DNA of 64,000 bases from contig CM075780.1 in NCBI GenBank assembly GCA_037974665.1, positions 1,460,501-1,524,500 of the forward strand. Reading direction: 5' to 3'. Positions 11,123-23,251 of this stretch are shown piece after piece. The notes under the pieces were generated by a model, which was not told the DNA's origin, searched no databases, and saw only the letters and a program-made list of their open reading frames with translations. The position numbers were made by a program, and so were the translations under genes. This DNA is from Ehretia macrophylla. Lineage: Eukaryota; Streptophyta; Magnoliopsida; Boraginales; Ehretiaceae. Within the stretch, counting starts at the first letter, position 1; every line of letters begins with the position of its first letter.

Positions 11123-11680
11123 GTCATGTTGAGGGCACAATTCCTATATGTGTTAACGGTTCACAGTCCCAGCCTAGAGAGATGGCCCATTCAAAAGGCT
11201 CAATGGGCTTAACGACAACACATCCGCTTCAACAACGCAGCATCCTCACAAGACATGATATCGACATGTTGTAGGGCCCTCTGATGTCCCGCGAGTCAGG
11301 CTGTCGCCCTTTTAACAGTTCACGACGTACGATCCGGGACGGAAAAACAGAGCAAAAGAAGAAAAGTGGCCTGAAACTGATGAAAATGTTCAATTTTGGA
11401 CTCCAAAAATCGGCACAGCGAGCAAGCTGGCTACTCCCGTCATAGAGCTCTCAGAGAGCTTTCCAACGGTATGTTGTGTGCCGCGTAACTCCTTACGGAT
11501 CAAAAGCTATGGGCACCGGAGCGACGGAGACCTAGTCACAAACCCTACGCCCTCGGTTTGCGGGCCCAGCCTCTATGTGAAGCGAAGTTGTCTTGCCCAA
11601 TGTTTCGTGGAATTCAGTAATTGAGATTTGGTCGATAAAGTATCTTGGAAACCCTAACCAGGGCAAAAAAAATTGTAAAG

Positions 11681-11799
11681 GGGGTGCAACACGTGGACTT
11701 CCCATGGGGTCACCCATCCTAGTACTACTTTCGCCCAAGCACGCTTAAGTTCAAAATTCTGATGGGATCCGGTGCATTAGTGCTGGTATGATCGCACCC
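11681..11799 (-). rRNA. 5S: 5S rRNA gene copy 5S-18
   Basis: Full length. Seven changes: T106A, C95A, G70A, G51C, C47T, C46T, C44T. First unit of the block that repeats 863-2334. Confidence 0.93.
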
Positions 11800-12356
11800 G
11801 TCATGTTGAGGGCACAATTCTTTTATGTGTTAACTGTTCACAGTCCCAGCCTGGAGAGATGGCCCATTCAAAAGGCCCAATGGGCTTAACGACAACCCAT
11901 CCGCTTCAACAACGCAGCATCGTCGCAAGACGTGATATCGACACTTTGTGGGCCCTCTGATGTCCCGCGAGTCAGGTTGTCGTCCTTTTAACAGTTCACG
12001 ACGTAGGATCCGGGACGAAAAAACTGAGCAAAAGGAGAAAAGTGGCCTGAAAATGATGAAAACGTTCGATTTTGGGCTCCAAAAATGGGTAAAACGAGCA
12101 AGCTGGCTGCCCTCGTCGTAGAGCTCTCAGAGAGATTTGCAACGGTATGTTGTGCGCCGCGTAACTACCTACGGATCAAAAGTTATGGGCACCGGAGAGA
12201 CGAAGACCTGGTGACAAACCTACGAGCTCGGTTTGCGGGCCGAGCCTCTACGTGAAGCGAAGTTGTCTTGCCAAATGTTCCGTGGGATTCAGTAATAGAG
12301 ATTTGGTGGATAAAGTATCTTGGCAACCCTAACCAGGGCAAAAAAAAATTGAAAAT

Positions 12357-12475
12357 GGAGTGCAACACGAAGACTTCCCAAGGGGTCACCCATCCTATTA
12401 CTACTCTCGCCCAAGCACGCTTAACTTCGGAGTTCTGATGGGATCCGATGTATTAGTGCTAGTATGATTGCACAC
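12357..12475 (-). rRNA. 5S: 5S rRNA gene copy 5S-19
   Basis: Full length. Nine changes: C117T, C105T, C95T, C78A, C28T, G25A, C15T, G7A, G2T. Counterpart of 5S-3, 10818 bp away. Confidence 0.93.
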
Positions 12476-13034
12476 GTCATGTTGAGGGCACAATACCTAT
12501 ATGTGTTAACGGTTCACAGTCCCAGCCTAGAGAGATGGCCCATTCGAAAGGCTCAATAGGCTTAACGACAACCCATCCGCTTCAACAACGCAGCATCCTC
12601 GCAAGACGTTATATCGACACTATGTAGGGCCCTCTGATGTCCCGCAAGTCAGGTTGTCATCCTTTTAACTGTTCACGACGTATGATCCGGGACGGAAAAA
12701 CGGAGCAAAAGAAGAAAAGTGACTTGAAACTGATGAAAACGTTTGATTTTGGTCTCCAAAAACCGGCACAGCGAGCAAGCTGGCTGCCCCCGTCGTAGAG
12801 CTCTCAGAGAGCTTTGTAAAGGTCTGCTGTGTGCCGCGTAACTCCTTACGGATCAAAAGTTATGGGCACCGGAGCGACGGAGACCTGGTCACAAACCCTA
12901 CGCCCTAGGTTTACGGGCCCAGCCTCTACGTGAAGCAAAGTTGTCTTGCCCAATGTTTCGTGGGATTCAGTAATGGAGATTTGCTGGATAAAGTATCTTG
13001 GCAACCCTAACCTGGCCAAAAAAAATTGAAAAAG

Positions 13035-13153
13035 GGGGTGCAACACGAGGACTTCCCAGGGGGTCACCCATCTTAGTACTACTCTCGCCCAAACACACTT
13101 AATTTCGGAGTTCTGATATGATCCAGTGCATTAGTGCTGGTATGATCGCACCC
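13035..13153 (-). rRNA. 5S: 5S rRNA gene copy 5S-20
   Basis: Full length. Seven changes: G81A, C61T, C57T, G51A, C36T, C35A, C29T. Three hit box A. Counterpart of 5S-4 in the duplicated block. Confidence 0.93.
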
Positions 13154-13709
13154 GTCATGTTAAGGGCACAATTCCTTTATGTGTTAACTGTTCACAATCC
13201 CAACCTAGAGAGATGGCCAATTCAAAAGGCCCAATGGGCTTAACGACAACCCATCCGCTTCAACAACGCAGCATCCTTGCAAGACGTGATATCGACACGT
13301 TGTAGGGCTCTCTGAAGTCCCGCAATTCAGGTTGTCGTCCTTTTAACAGTTCACGACGTATGATCCGGTACGAAAAAACAGAGCAAAGAAGAAAAGTGGA
13401 CTGAAACTGATGAAAACATTTGATTTTGGGCTCCAAAAAGGGCACATCGAGCAAGCTGGCTGCCCCCGTCGTAGAGCACTGAGAGAGCTTTGCAACGGTA
13501 TGCTGCGCGCCGCGTAAGTCCTTACGGATCAAAAGTTAAGGGCACCGGAGCGATGGAGACCTGGTCACAAACCCTACACCCTCGGTTTGCGGGCCCAGCC
13601 TCTACAAGAGGCGAAGTTGTCTTGCCCAATGTTTTGTGGGATTCAGTAATAGAGATTTAGTGGATAAAGTATCATGGCAACCCTAACCAGGGCAAAAAAA
13701 ATTGAAAAG

Positions 13710-13828
13710 GGGGTCCAACACGAGGACTTCCCAGGGGGTCACCCATCCTAGTACTACTCTCGCCCAAGCACGCTTAATTTCGAAGTTCTGACGGGATCCG
13801 GTGCATTAGTGCTGGTATGATCGCACCC
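13710..13828 (-). rRNA. 5S: 5S rRNA gene copy 5S-21
   Basis: Full length. Four changes: C114G, G51A, C46T, A37G. Confidence 0.95.
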
Positions 13829-14385
13829 GTCATGTTGAGGGCACAATTCCTTTATGTGTTAACTGTTCAGAGTCCCAGCTTAGAGCGATGGCCCATTCAA
13901 AAGGCCAAATGGGCTTAACGACAACCCATCCGCTTCAACAACGCAGCATGCTTGCAAGACGTGATATCGACACGTTGTAGGGCCCTCTGATGTCACGCGA
14001 GTCTGGTTGTCATCCTTTTAACACTTCACGACGTACCATCCGGGAAGAAAAAATAGAGCAAAAGAAGAAAAGTTGGCTGAAACTGATGAAAACGTTCGAT
14101 TTTGGGCTCCTAAAAGGGCACAACGAGCAAGCTGGCTACCCCCGTCGTAGAGCTCTCAGAGAGCTTTGCACGGTATGCTGTGCGCCGCGTAAGTCCTTAC
14201 GGATCAAGAATTATGGGCACCGGAGCGACGGAGACCTGGTCACATACCCTACGCCCTCGATTTGCGGGCCTAACCTCTACGTGAAGCGAAGTTGTCTTGC
14301 CCAATGTACCGTGGAATTTAGTAATAGAGATTTGGTGGATAAAGTATCTTGACAACCCTAACCAGGGAAAAAAAATTTTGAAAAG

Positions 14386-14504
14386 GGGGTGCAACACGAG
14401 GACTTCCCAAGGGGTCACCCATCCTAGTACTACTCTCGCCCAAGTACGCTTAACTTCGAAGTTCTGATGGGATCCGGTGCATTAGTGCTGGTATGATCAT
14501 ACCC
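14386..14504 (-). rRNA. 5S: 5S rRNA gene copy 5S-22
   Basis: Full length. Five changes: C95T, G60A, C46T, C6T, G5A. Its upstream spacer has lost 26 bp containing two TGGGCC-type motifs (about 14556). Confidence 0.94.
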
Positions 14505-15036
14505 GTCATGTTGAGGGCACAATTCCTTTATGTGTTAACTGTTCAAAGTCCCAGCCCAATGGGCTTAACGACAACCCATCCGCTTCAACAACGCAGCATC
14601 CTCGCAAGATGTGATATCGATACGTTGTAGCACCCTCTGATGTCCAGCGAGTCAGGTTGTCGTCCTTTTAACAGTTCACGACGTACGATCCGCGACGAAA
14701 AAACAGAGCAAAAGTAGAAAAGTGGCCTTAAATTGATGAAAACGTTCGATTTTGGGCTCCAAAAAGGGCACAGTGAGCAAGCTGGCTGCCCTCACTGTAG
14801 AGCACTCAGAGAGCTTTGCAACGGTATGCTGTGCGCCGCGTAACTCCCTACGGATCAAAAGTTATGGGCACCGGAGCGACGGAGACCTGGTCACAAACCC
14901 TACGCGCTCGGTTTGCGGGCCGAGCCTCTACGTGAAGCGAAGTTGTCTTGCCCAATGTTCCGTGGGATTCAGTAATAGAGATTTGGTGGATAAAGTATCT
15001 TTGAAACCCTAACAAAGGCAAAAAAAAATTGAAAAT

Positions 15037-15155
15037 GGGGTGCAACACGAGGACTTCCCAAGGGGTCACCCATCCTAGTACTACTCTCGCCCAAGCACGC
15101 TTAACTTCGGAGATCCGATGGGATCCGGTGCATTAGTGCTGGTATGATCGCACAC
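15037..15155 (-). rRNA. 5S: 5S rRNA gene copy 5S-23
   Basis: Full length. Four changes: C95T, A43T, A40G, G2T. Internal promoter boxes otherwise intact. Confidence 0.95.
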
Positions 15156-15711
15156 GTCATGTTGAGTCCACAATTCCTATATGTGGTAACGGTTCACAGT
15201 CCCAGCCTAGAGAGATGGCCAATTCAAAAGGCCCAATGGGCTTAACGACAACCCATCCACTTCAACAACGCAGCATCCTCGTAAGACGTGATATCAACAC
15301 GTTGTTGGACCCTCTGATGTCCCGCGAGTTAGGTTGTCGTCCTTTTTACAGTTCACGACGTACGATCCGGGACGGAAAAACATAGCAAAAGAAGAAAAGT
15401 GGCCTGAAACCGATGAAAACGTTCAATTTTGGGCTCCAAAAATGTGCACAGCGAGCAAGATTTCTGCCCCAGTCGTAGAGCTCTCTTAGAGCTTTGCAAC
15501 GGTATGCTGTGCGCCGCGTAACTCCTTACGGATCAAAAGTTATGGGCACTGGAGCGACGGAGACCTGGTCACAAACCCTACGCCCTCGGTTTGCGGGCCC
15601 AGCTCTAAGTGAAGCGGAGTTGTCTTGCCCAATGTTCCGTGGGATTTTGTAATAGAGATTTGGTGGATAAAGAGTCTTGGCAACCCTAACCAGGGAAAAA
15701 AAAATTGAAAA

Positions 15712-15830
15712 TGGGTGCAAGACGAGGACTTCCCAAGGGGTCACCCATCCTAGTACTACTCTCGCCCAAGCACGCTTAACTTCGGAGTTCTGATGGGATC
15801 AGGTGCATTACTGCTGGTATGATCGTACCC
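15712..15830 (-). rRNA. 5S: 5S rRNA gene copy 5S-24
   Basis: Full length. Six changes: C119A, G110C, C95T, G30T, C20G, G5A. G110C and C20G lie outside the promoter boxes. Confidence 0.94.
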
Positions 15831-16386
15831 GTCATGTTGAGGGCACAATTCCTATATGTGTTAACGGTTCACAGTCCCAGCCTAGAGAGATTGCCCATTC
15901 AAAAGGCCAAATAGGCTTAACGATAACGCATCCTCTTCAACAACGCAGCATCCTCGTAAGACATTTTATTGACACGTTGTAGGGCCCTCTGATGTTCCGC
16001 GAGTCAGGTTGTCATCCTTTAGCCCGTTCACAAAGTATGATCCGGGACGGAAAAACAGAGCAAAAGAATAAAAGTGGCCTGAAACTGATGAAAACGTTCG
16101 ATTTTGGGCTCCAAAATCGGCCACAGCGAGCAAGCTAGCTACCCCTGTCGTAGAGCTCTCAGAGAGCTTTGCAACGGTATGATGTGCGTCGCGTAACTCC
16201 TTACGGATCAAAAGTTATGGGCACCGGAGTGACGAAGACTTGGTCATAATCCCTACGCCCTCGGTTTACGGGCCAGCCTCTACGTGAAGTGAAGTTGTCT
16301 GGCTCAATGTTCCGTGGGATTCAGTAATAGAGATTTGGTGGATAAAGTATCTTGGCAACCCTAACCAGGGCAAAAAAATTGAAAAG

Positions 16387-16505
16387 GTGGTGCAACACTA
16401 GTACTTCCCAGGGGGTCACCCATCCTAGTACTACACTCGCCCAAGCACGCTTAACTTCGGAGTTCTGATGGGATCCGATGCATTAGTGCTGGTATGATCA
16501 CACCC
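16387..16505 (-). rRNA. 5S: 5S rRNA gene copy 5S-25
   Basis: Full length. Six changes: C118A, C107A, C104A, A71T, C28T, C6T. A71T is in the intermediate element. C118A is shared with 5S-28 and 5S-30. Confidence 0.94.
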
Positions 16506-17063
16506 GTCATTTTGAGGGCACAATTCCTTTATGTGTCAACTATTCACAGTCCCAGCCTAGAGAGATGGCCCATTCAAAAGACCCAATGAGCTTAACGACC
16601 ACCCATCCACTTTAACAACGTAGCATGCTTGTAAGACGTGATATCGACAAGTTGTAGGGCCCTCTGATGTCCCGCGAGTCACGTTGTCATCTTTTTAACA
16701 GTTCACGACGTACGACCCGGGACAGAAAAACAGAGCAAAAGATGAAAAGTGGCATAAAACTGATGAAAATGTTCAATTTTGGGCTCCAAAAAGGGGCACA
16801 GTGAGCATGCTGGCTGCCCCCATCGTAGAGCTCTCAGAGAGCTTTGCAACGGTATGCTGTGCGCCGCGTAACTCGTTACGGATCAAAAGTTATGGGCACC
16901 GGAGCGACAGAGACCTAGTCACAAACCCTACGCCCTCGGTTTGCTGGCCCAGCCTCTACGTGAAGTGAAGTTGTCTGGCCCAATATTCCGTGTGATTCAG
17001 TAATAGAGATTTGGTGGATAAAGTATCTTGGCAACCCTAACTAAGGCAAAAAAAATTGAAAAG

Positions 17064-17182
17064 GGGTTGCAACACGAGGACTTCCCAGGGGGTCACCGAT
17101 CCTAGTACTACACTCGTCCAAGCACGCTTAACTTCGGAGTTCTGATGAGATCCGGTGCATTAGTGCTGGTATGATCTTACCC
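17064..17182 (-). rRNA. 5S: 5S rRNA gene copy 5S-26
   Basis: Full length. Seven changes: C116A, G85C, A71T, G66A, C35T, C6A, G5A. Counterpart of 5S-9. Confidence 0.94.
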
Positions 17183-17733
17183 GTCATGTTGAAGGCAAAA
17201 TTCCTTTATGTGTTAACTGTTCAGAGGCCCAGCTTAGAGAGATGGCCCATTCAAAAGGCCCAATGGGCTTAACGACAACCCATCCGCTTCAACAGCGCAG
17301 CATGCTTGCAAGACGTGATATAAACACGTTGTAGGGCCCTCTGATGTCCCGCGAGTCTGGTTGTCGTCGTTTTAATAGTTCACGACGTACTATCGGGGAT
17401 GGAAAAACAGAGCAAAAGAAGAAAAGTGGCCTGAAACTGATGAAAACGTTCGATTTTGGGCTCCCAAAATGGGCACAAAGAGCATGCCCCCGTCGTAGAG
17501 CTCTCAGAGAGCATTGCAACGGTATGTTGTGCACCGCGTAAGTCCTTACTGATCAAAAGTTATATTCACCGGAGTGACGGAGACCTGGTCACAAACCCTA
17601 CACCCTCGGTTTGCGGGCCCAACCATTACGTGAAACGAAGTTGTCTTGCCCAATGTTGCGTGGGATTCAGTAATAGAGATTTGGTGGATAAAGTATCTTG
17701 GCAACCCTAACCAGGGCAAAAAAAATTGAAAAG

Positions 17734-17852
17734 GGGGTGCAACACGAGGACTTCCCAGGGGTTCACCCATCCTAGTACTACTCTCGCCCATGCACTCTTA
17801 ACTTCGGAGTTCTGATGGGATCGGGTGCATTAGTGCTGGTATGATCGCACCC
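17734..17852 (-). rRNA. 5S: 5S rRNA gene copy 5S-27
   Basis: Full length. Four changes: C91A, T62A, C57A, G30C. Counterpart of 5S-10; box A changed at two positions. Confidence 0.94.
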
Positions 17853-18409
17853 GTCATGTTGAGGGCACAATTCCTATATGTGTTAACGGTTCAGAGTCCC
17901 AGCCTAGAGAGATGGCCCATTCAAAAGGCCCAATGGGCTTAACGACAACCCATCCACTTCAACAACGCAACGTCCTTGCAAGATGTTATATCGACACGTT
18001 GTAGGGCCCTCTGATGTCACGCGAGTCAGGTTGTCGTCCTTTTAACAGTTCACAACGTATGATCCGGGACGGAAAAACAGAGCAAAAGTAGAAAAGTGGC
18101 CTGAAACTGACGAAAACGTTCGATATTTGGCTCCAAAATAGGGCACAGCGAGCAAGCTGGCTGCCCCCGTCGTAGAGCTCTGAAAGAGCTTTGCAACAGT
18201 ATGATGTCCGCCTTGTAACTCCTTACGGATCATAAGTTATGGGCACCGGAGCGACGGAGACCTGGTCACAAACCATACGCCCTTGGTTTGCGGGCCAGCC
18301 TCTAAGTGAAGTGAACTTGTCTGGCTCAATGTTCCGTGGGATTCAGAAATAGAGATTTGGTAGATAAAGTATCTTGGCAACCCTAACCAGGGCAAAAAAA
18401 ATTGAAAAG

Positions 18410-18528
18410 GTGGTGCAACACGAGGACTTCCCTGGGGGTCACCCATCCTAGTACTACTCTCGCCCAAGCACGCTTAACTTCGGAGTTCTGATGGGATCCG
18501 GTTCATTAGTGCTGGTATGATCGCACCC
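18410..18528 (-). rRNA. 5S: 5S rRNA gene copy 5S-28
   Basis: Full length. Only three changes: C118A, T96A, C26A. Box A and intermediate element intact; among the better preserved copies. Confidence 0.95.
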
Positions 18529-19086
18529 GTCATGTTGAGGGCACAATTCCTTTATGTGTCATCTGTTCACAGTCCTAGTCTAGAGAGATGGCCCATTCAA
18601 AAGGCCCAATGGGCTTAACGACCAACCATCCGCTGCAACAACGCAGCATGCTTGCAAGATGTGATATCGACATGTTGCAGGGCCCTCTGATGTCCCGTGA
18701 GTCAGGTTGTAATCCTTTTAACAGTTCACGATGTACGATCCAGGACGGAAAAACAGAGCAAAAGAAGAAAAGTGGCATGAAACTGAATAAAATGTTCGAT
18801 TTTGAGCTCCAAAAACGGGAACAGTGAGCATGTTTGCTGCCCCCGTCATAGAGGTCTCAGAGAGCTTTGCAACGGTATGCTGTGCGCCGCGTAACTCCTT
18901 ACGGATCAAAAGTTATGTTCACCAGAGTGACGGAGACCTGGTCACAAACCCTACGCCCTCGGTTTGCGGGCCCAGCCTTTACGTGAAACGAAGTTGTCTT
19001 GCCCAATGTTTCATGGGATTCTATAGTAGAGATTTGGTGGATAAAGTACCTTGGCAACCCTAACCAGGGCAAAAAAAATTGAAAAT

Positions 19087-19205
19087 GGGGTGCAACACGA
19101 GGACTTCCCAGGGGGTCACGCATCCTAGTACTACTCCCGCCCAAGCACGCTTAACTTCGGAGTTCTGATGGGATCAGGTGCATTAGTGCTGGTATGATCG
19201 CACAC
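19087..19205 (-). rRNA. 5S: 5S rRNA gene copy 5S-29
   Basis: Full length. Four changes: G86C, A69G, G30T, G2T. Confidence 0.95.
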
Positions 19206-19761
19206 GTCATGTTGAGGGCACAATTCCTATATGTGTTAACGGTTCACAGTCCCAGCCTAGAGAGATGGCACATTCAAAAGGCCCAATGGGCTTAACGATA
19301 ACCCATCCACTTCAACAACGCAGCATCCTCGCAAGACGTTATATCGACACGTTGTAGGGCCCTCTGATGTTCCGCGAGTCAAGTTGTCGTCCTTTTAACA
19401 GTTCACAACGTATGATCCGAGACGGAAAAACTGAGCAAAAGTAGAAAACTGGCCTGAAACTGATGAAAACGTTCGATTTTGGGCTCCAAAATCGGGCACA
19501 TCGAGCAAGCTGGCTGCCCCTGTCGTAGAGCTCTTAGAGAGCTTTGCAACAGTATGAAGTGTGCCGCGAAACTCCTTACGGATCAAAAGTTATGGGCAAC
19601 GGAGCGACAAAGACCTGGTCACAAACCCTACGCCCTCGGTTTGCGGGCCAGTCTCTACGTGAAGTGAAGTTGTCTGGCTCAATGTTCCGTGGGATTCAGT
19701 AATAAAGATTTGGTGGATAAAGTATCTTGGCAACCCTAACCAGGGAAAAAAAATTGAAAAG

Positions 19762-19880
19762 GTGGTGCAACACGAGGACTTCCTAGGGGGTCACCCATCC
19801 TAGTACCACTCTCCGCCAAGCACGCTTAACTTCGGAGTTCTGATGGGATCCGGTGCATTAGTGCTGGTATGATCGCACCC
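19762..19880 (-). rRNA. 5S: 5S rRNA gene copy 5S-30
   Basis: Full length. Five changes: C118A, G97A, A74G, C67G, G66C. The last two swap adjacent bases at the intermediate element. Confidence 0.94.
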
Positions 19881-20203
19881 GTCATGTTGAGGGCACAATT
19901 CCTTTATGTGTCAACTGTTCACTGTCCCAGCCTAGAGAGATGGGCCATTCAAAAGACCCAATGGGCTTAACGACCACCCATCTGCTTCAACAACGCAGCA
20001 TGCTTGCAAGAAGTGATATCGACACGTTGTAGAGCCCTCTGATGTCCCGCGAGTCAGGTTGTCGTCCTTTTAACAGTTCACGACGTACGATCCGGGAAGG
20101 AAAAACGGAGCAAAAGAAGAAAAGTGGCCTGAAACTGATGAAAACGTTCGATTTTGGGCTCCAAAAATGGGTACAGCGAGCATGCTGGCTTCCCCCGTCG
20201 TAG

Positions 20204-20218
20204 AGCTCTCAGAGAGCT
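20204..20218. repeat. Representative spacer palindrome
   Basis: AGCTCTCAGAGAGCT, two 7-bp arms around one central A. It lies near the middle of the spacer. The same palindrome, perfect or with one mismatch, occurs in most units on both array strands. It could form a cruciform or hairpin; function unknown. Confidence 0.75.
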
Positions 20219-20438
20219 TTGCAACGGCATGTTGTGCGCAGCGTAACTCCTTACGGATCAAAAGTTATGGGCACCGGAGCGACGAAAACCTGGTCACAAA
20301 CCCTACGCCCTCGGTTTGCTGGTCCAGCCTCTACAAGAAGCAAAGTTTTCTTGCACAACGTTCCATGGGATTCAGTAATAGAGATTTGGCGGATAAAGTA
20401 TCTTGGCAGCCCTAACCAGGGCAAAAAAAATTGAAAAG

Positions 20439-20546
20439 GGGGTCCAACACGAGGACTTCCCAGGGGGTCAACCATCCTAGTACTACTCTCGCCCAAGCAC
20501 GCTTTCTGATGGGATCCGGTGCATTTGTGTTGGTATGATCGCACCC
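20439..20546 (-). pseudogene. 5S pseudogene 5S-31 (11-nt deletion)
   Basis: Only 108 nt: about nt 43-53 are missing, removing the start of box A. Further changes are C114G, G87T, T21A, G17A. The flanking spacer is normal and the unit is shorter by exactly this deletion (666 bp). Box A loss should block TFIIIA/Pol III use, and any RNA would lack part of loop A/helix III. Confidence 0.9.
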
Positions 20547-20616
20547 GTTATGTTGAGGGCATAATTCATTTATGTGTTAACTGTTCAGAGTCCCAGCTTA
20601 GAGAGATGGCCCATTC

Positions 20617-20637
20617 AAAAGGCCCAATGGGCTTAAC
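20617..20637 (-). promoter_or_regulatory. Representative site II-like cluster upstream of 5S
   Basis: About 75-110 bp upstream of the gene the transcribed strand carries GCCCATTGGGCC and, a few bases further toward the gene, AATGGGCC. TGGGCC/T is the known plant site II motif bound by TCP factors in ribosomal-protein and other Pol II promoters. Its presence in every 5S spacer is seen; any role for a Pol III gene is inference. Confidence 0.45.
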
Positions 20638-21104
20638 GACAACCCATCCGCTTCAACAACGCAGCATGCTTGCAAGACGTGATATCGACACGTTGTAGGG
20701 CGCTCTGATGTCCCGCGAGTCAAGTTGTCATCCTTTTAACGATTCACGACGTATGATCCGGGACGGAAAAACAGAGCAAATGAAGAAAAGTGGCCTGAAA
20801 CTGATGAAAACGTTCAATTTTGGGCTCCAAAAATGGGCAGAGCGAGCAACCTTTCTGCCCCCATCGTAGAGCTCTCAGAGAGATTTGCAACGGTATGTTG
20901 TGCGCCGCGTAACTCCTTACGGATCAAAAGTTATGGGCATCAGAGCAACGGAGACCTAGTCACAAACCCTACGCCCACGGTTTGCGGGCCCAGCCACTAC
21001 GTGAAGTGAAGTTGTCTTGCCCAATGTTCCGTGTGATTCAGTAATAGAGATTTGGTGGATAAAGTATATTGGCAACCCTAACCAGGGCAAAAGAAATTGA
21101 AAAG

Positions 21105-21223
21105 GGGGTGCAACACGAGGACTTCCCAAGGGGTCACCCATCCTAGTACTACTCTCGCCCAAGCATGCTTAACTTTGAAGTTCTGATGGGATCCGGTGCA
21201 TTAGTGCTGGTATGATCGCACCC
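21105..21223 (-). rRNA. 5S: 5S rRNA gene copy 5S-32
   Basis: Full length. Four changes, all transitions: C95T, G58A, G48A, C46T. Confidence 0.95.
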
Positions 21224-21779
21224 GTCATGTTGAGGGCACAATTCCTTTATGTGTTAACTGTTCATAGTCCCAGCCTAGAGAGATGGCCCATTCAAAAGGC
21301 CAAATGGGCTTAATGACAACCCATCCACTTTAACAATGCAGTATGCTTGCAAGATGTGATATCGACACGTTGTAGGGCCCTCTGAAGTCTAGCGAGTGAG
21401 GTTGTCGTCCTTTTAACAGTTCACGACATACGATCCGGGATGGAGAAATAGAGGAAAATGAGAAAAGTGGCATGAAACGATGAAAACGTTCGATTTTGGG
21501 CTCCAGAAAGGGCACAGCATGCATGCTGGCTGCCCCCGTCCTAGAGCTCTCAGAGAGCTTTGCAACGGTATGCTGTGCGCCGCGTAACTCCTTACGGATA
21601 AAAAGTTATGGGCACCGGAGCGACGAAGACCTGGTCACAAACCCTACGCTCTCGGTTTGCGGGCCCAACCTCTACGTGAAACGAAGTTGTCTTGCCCAAA
21701 GTTCCGTGGGATTAAGTAACAGAGATTTGGTGGATAAAGTATCTTGGCAACCCTAACCAGGGCAAAAAAAATTGAAAAT

Positions 21780-21898
21780 GGGGTGCAACACGAGGACTTC
21801 CTAGGGGGTCTCCCATCCTAGTACTACTCTTGCCCAAGCACGCTTAACTTCGGAGTTCTGATCGGATCCGGTGCATTATTGCTTGTATGATCGCACCC
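21780..21898 (-). rRNA. 5S: 5S rRNA gene copy 5S-33
   Basis: Full length. Six changes: G97A, T88A, G68A, C36G, C20A, C15A. Confidence 0.94.
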
Positions 21899-22455
21899 GT
21901 CATGTTGAGGGCACAATTCCTATATGTGTTAACGGTTCACAGTCCCAGCCTAGAGAGATAGCCCATTCAAAAGGCCCAATGGGCTTAACGACAACCCTTC
22001 CACTTCAACAACGCAGCATGCTTGCAAGACGTGATATCGACACGCTGTAGGGCCCTCTGATGTCCAGCGAGTCAAGTTGTCATCCTTTTAATAATTCACG
22101 ACGTACGATCCGGGACGGAAAAGCAGAGCAAAAGAAGAAAAGTGGCATGAAACTGATGAAAACGTTCGATTTTGGGCTCCAAAAAGGGCACAGCAAGCAT
22201 GCTGGCTGCCTTCGTCGTAGAGCTCTTAGAGAGCTTTGCAACGGTATGATGTGTGCCGCGTAACTCCTGACGGATCAAAAGTTATGGGCACCGGAGCGAC
22301 GGAGACCTGGTCGCAAACCCTACGCCCGCGGTTTGCGGGCCCAGCCTCTATGTGAAACGAAGTTGTCTTGCCCAATGTTACGTGGTATTCAGAAATAGAG
22401 ATTTGGTAGATAAAGTATCTTGGCAACCCTAACTAGGGCAAAAAAAATTGAAAAG

Positions 22456-22574
22456 GGGTTGCAACACGACGACTTCCCAGGGGGTCACCCATCCTAGTAC
22501 AACTCTCGCCCAAGCACGCTTAACTACGGAGTTCTGATGGGATCCGGTGCATTAGTGGTGGTATGATCGCACCC
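22456..22574 (-). rRNA. 5S: 5S rRNA gene copy 5S-34
   Basis: Full length. Five changes: C116A, C105G, A74T, A49T, G17C. Confidence 0.94.
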
Positions 22575-23132
22575 GTCATGTTGAGGGCACAATTCCTTTA
22601 TGTGTTAACTGTTCACAGTCCCAGCCTAGAGAGATGGCCCATTCAAAAGGCCCAATGGGCTTAACGACAACCCAGCTGCTTTAACAACGCAGCATGCTTG
22701 CAAGACGTGATATCGACACGTTATAGGGCCCTCTGATGTCCCGCGAGTCACGTTGTCGTCCTTTTAACAGTTCACGACGTACGACCCGAGACAGAAAAAC
22801 AGAGGAAAAGAAGAAAAGTGGCATGAAACAGATGAAAATGTTCAATTTTGGGCACCAAAAACGGGCACAGCGAGCATGCTGGCTGCCCCCGTCGTAGAGC
22901 TCTCAGAGAGCTTTGCAACGGTATGCTGTGTGCCGCGTAACTCCTTACGGATCAAAAGTTATGGGCACCGGAGCGACAGAGACCTAGTCACAAACCCTAC
23001 GCCCTCGGTTTGCTGGCCCAGCCTCTACGTGAAACGAAGTTTTCTTCCCAAATGTTTCATGGGATTCAGTAATTGAGATTTGGTGGATAAAGTATCTTGG
23101 TAACCCTAACTTGGGCAAAAAAAATTAAAAAT

Positions 23133-23251
23133 GGGTTGCAACATGAGGACTTCCCAGGGGATCACCCATCCTAGTACTACTCTCGCCCAAGCACGCTTAA
23201 CTTCGGAGTTCTGATGGGTTCCGGTGTGTTAGTGCTGGTATGATCGCACCC
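23133..23251 (-). rRNA. 5S: 5S rRNA gene copy 5S-35
   Basis: Full length. Six changes: C116A, G108A, C91T, T33A, G25A, T24C. Near twin of its neighbour 5S-36 (only T33A differs). Confidence 0.94.
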
